The translations under genes and the position numbers were made by a program. From Apostichopus japonicus (lineage: Eukaryota; Echinodermata; Holothuroidea; Aspidochirotida; Stichopodidae): a stretch of DNA of 64,000 nt. The stretch lies in NCBI RefSeq assembly GCF_037975245.1, contig NC_092578.1, positions 1,116,001-1,180,000 on the forward strand. Direction: 5' to 3'. Shown in pieces: positions 61,803-64,000 of the stretch; position 1 is the stretch's first letter, and each line of letters begins with the position of its first letter. A model generated the notes under the pieces. It was not told the origin of the DNA. It ran no database searches and worked only from the letters and a program-made list of their open reading frames with translations.

Positions 61803-62261
61803 GGTTACAAATTGTCTACAATGGAGCCCACACACTGGATATAGTTATTCCTGCTGAAAGAGGGGCTAAAGTGTGTGGCCTGTGTGGCAGTATGCACTTG
61901 ACTGATACCGGTTTTGTAGATCCTCAAAGTAATGAAAGACTTTCATATGTTGAATTCTTCTATAAAATGGCTGTACCTGGACAATATCATCAGATAACAG
62001 GTAGTATGGAACTTTGTCAAGACACACAATCTGAACAGCTGGCAAAAGACCAATGCAGGTTTCTTTTAGAAGAACCATTTGCGAAGGCATCGTACGTTTT
62101 GGATCTGCCAGCACATTTTGGGGCTTGTTTGGTATCAGTATGTAACTGCTTAAATACTGGCTCTAAAGATTGCCAAGGCTGTGAGGTTGCCGAGCATGCA
62201 GCGTTTATCGCCAACAATCAAGGTGTTCCAGTCACAAGTTGGAGAACAACCGATTTCTGCC
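61803..62261 (+). CDS. SSPO: SCO-spondin-like exon 8, VWD end and C8 domain
   Basis: Acceptor CTGTTTTTCCAG|GG, donor TGCC|GTGAGT, phase 1 at both ends. It encodes LQIVYNGAHTLDIVI and the VWD hallmark CGLCGSM. A C8 module follows (CQDTQSEQLAKDQCRF ... GACLVSVCNCLN ... CQGCEVAEHAAFI) with the expected clustered cysteines. The Cys-Gly-Leu-Cys motif is the vicinal-cysteine site implicated in multimer formation in VWF and mucins. Confidence 0.88.
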
Positions 62262-63153
62262 GTGAGTAAATATTTTTGTACTTAATAGACAAAAGGGGGT
62301 GTTGTGTCTGATTCTTTCACTGCATATGGCTATACACCTTGGATTTTGGAAGGGTAATTACTGTGGTTGAAGTGTCTGCAGTGAGCTATTTCTGTAAGTA
62401 GAGAAAGGAGATGGGTTGTTGTGGAGGGGGAGGGGTGCAGGGAGGGTAAAGAGAGGAGACTATGTAGGAGAGTGGATCAGGCCCCTGTTAGATAATGCTT
62501 ACATAATCTAACTGATGAATTATTTGATTGACCTATATACTGCACTACGATCTGCCCTGCCTATAGCAATAACACCCGAGACCCCTGTCTTTGGCCAAAA
62601 CAGGGGAGATTGAATATCTACCGGAGTTAGCCACACTGAATGCTCCTCTCTACAAGTTCCTGATTAAACACACAGTATACTATTTCAGTGGTCAAGCCAA
62701 ATTTGTCTTCACACAGGAAAGTAGTGCTGGCCATTGGAGTACTTGTGTTTAAATACAATCATACGATGGCTGGTCAATTAATTAGGTGTGCTCAAGGATT
62801 AATCCTAATGACAGTACTTGGGGTAGTTTATGCTATTTAGTAACAAATTATTAATGCTCGAGTGCACTTGAGGAGGACTGATTTCTATAGGCAGGCTTGA
62901 CTGTCATGTGGTGGTGGAATCAAATTCTTGGGCCAATGCAGACCAACATTAAATGGATACAAAATGTTAGAAAAGATGAGCCCCCTATCCTGTGACATGA
63001 ACATATTAGTATCTGCACATGACAAATAAATTATGTTTTTATAGTATGAACAGCTGTACTACCCGTCATTAATTTGTGGCAGAATGAAATATAGATTTTA
63101 ATTAGATGGCGCCTCTTTGTAAATATCACTTTTAATGTATCTCTTGTCCACAG

Positions 63154-63276
63154 CCTATCAGTGTCCACATACCATGGTATTTCAAGAATGTGCCTCTTGC
63201 CTACAGTCTTGCAGTTCTTTGGGTATTGAGACTGTGTGTCCTACCACCTGTGTTCCAGGTTGTGTTTGTCCCGAGG
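63154..63276 (+). CDS. SSPO: SCO-spondin-like exon 9, TIL domain
   Basis: Acceptor CTTGTCCACAG|CC, donor CGAGG|GTGAGT, phase 1. It encodes YQCPHTMVFQECASCLQSC, then CPTTCVPGCVCPEG: a trypsin-inhibitor-like cysteine-rich (TIL) module, the normal partner after C8. Confidence 0.88.
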
Positions 63277-63738
63277 GTGAGTCAGATTCTGTTTGTATTG
63301 TTATGTAAATTAGTATTGTGTATTAAGTATTAGTGGTGAAGATAACTCAGATCTTGTCTCTTTCATCAGATTCTGTCAAAACAAATAAATGGAGTGACGC
63401 ATTCAGTTAGCAGGTGCACATAAAGAGTATGTTAAGAAAACGTAAAGAATATAAAACAGAGAAAATAATTAACAAATATAAGGATTTGATATAACCTAGG
63501 AATATGTCATCCTGAAAAGGTACTGAAAAAAGGCTTTTGCTTAGCACTCAACCATTAGGGAAGCCTCACATGGACACATACAGTATAAATCATTCTCTGC
63601 ACGGTCGATGTTAGGCTTCCCTTATTTGCAATAGTGACTGCCTTCTCAAGGGCTGTTGTATCCATTTGAAGGTTTCACATTTTGTTTCTGCTTGCAGAGT
63701 AAATTTACCACATCCTTAATTTACATTTCTTTTGAAAG

Positions 63739-63847
63739 GTCATGTGTTTGATGGCACTAACTGTGTCCAACCAACAATGTGTCCATGTACTTCTGGCATA
63801 GACAAATACCCTACTGGAGCAGCAATTGAACAAGATTGTAATGAATG
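63739..63847 (+). CDS. SSPO: SCO-spondin-like exon 10, TIL end (gene continues past window)
   Basis: Acceptor TTTCTTTTGAAAG|GT, donor GAATG|GTAAAC, phase 1 to 2. It encodes HVFDGTNCVQPTMCPC, then TGAAIEQDCNEW. It completes the TIL module and starts the next Trp-Cys segment. The gene runs off the right end. Confidence 0.82.
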
Positions 63848-64000
63848 GTAAACTTGTCTTCTTACTTCTTTACTTCATGAGATATCTGTGTTTTACATAT
63901 GTGGTTTAGTAAATGGCTCAGTGTAGATGCCATGTTAGCTGTCCTACCTAATTACCAACCTATGAAAACAAAAGAAGGAAAATTTAAACCAACTTAGTAG

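Overview
This is a window of animal nuclear DNA: AT-rich, with small exons spread over long introns, GT-AG splice sites and many decayed transposons. No bacterial, organellar or viral genes were seen. The gene set suggests an invertebrate deuterostome, with an echinoderm such as a sea cucumber as my best guess. It includes an IA-2/phogrin-type secretory-granule protein with a RESP18-homology domain, a MyD88-like death-domain protein and an SCO-spondin-like EMI/VWD protein. The species is inference. All exon models below were built by hand from splice consensus and reading-phase agreement.

Layout. (1) 1-29,445, minus strand: the 5' half of a PTPRN/PTPRN2 (IA-2, phogrin, IDA-1) orthologue. Five well-supported exons and one probable sixth lie at 29,445-29,367, 23,376-23,329, 16,265-16,123, 11,849-11,120, 10,260-9,958 and from 4,000. 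The transmembrane and phosphatase exons are not visible and probably lie beyond the left edge. Its introns hold minisatellites (86, 67, about 76 and about 14 bp units), a telomere-like array, and a short dispersed motif that carries a perfect 5' splice-site consensus. (2) 29,446-36,767: intergenic, repeat-rich. It contains a 600-bp near-perfect palindrome with hammerhead-like cores and a 12-bp target duplication, and a hAT-like element carrying an internally deleted LINE, closed by a perfect 8-bp target duplication. (3) 36,904-44,200, plus strand: a three-exon, 461-residue protein with an N-terminal MyD88-like death domain and a C-terminal region with about four predicted membrane segments. 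Two hAT-like elements sit in its introns. (4) 46,672-47,834, minus strand: a two-exon, 118-residue protein starting Met-Gly-Cys-Cys with an internal repeat, unrecognised. (5) 51,910-63,847 and beyond, plus strand: ten exons of an SCO-spondin-like secreted protein (signal peptide, EMI, EGF-like, VWD, C8, TIL) that runs off the right edge. All nine splice junctions keep frame.

The genes do not form an operon or an obvious pathway. Genes 1 and 5 encode secretory-pathway proteins and gene 3 is probably an immune or apoptotic signalling adaptor. Genes 3 and 4 converge; genes 4 and 5 diverge. The most unusual items are the death-domain/multi-membrane protein, the palindromic hammerhead-like insertion, the family of non-autonomous hAT-like elements with readable 8-bp target duplications, the unrecognised Gly-Cys-Cys protein, and a symmetric candidate cassette exon in intron 1 of the IA-2 gene.
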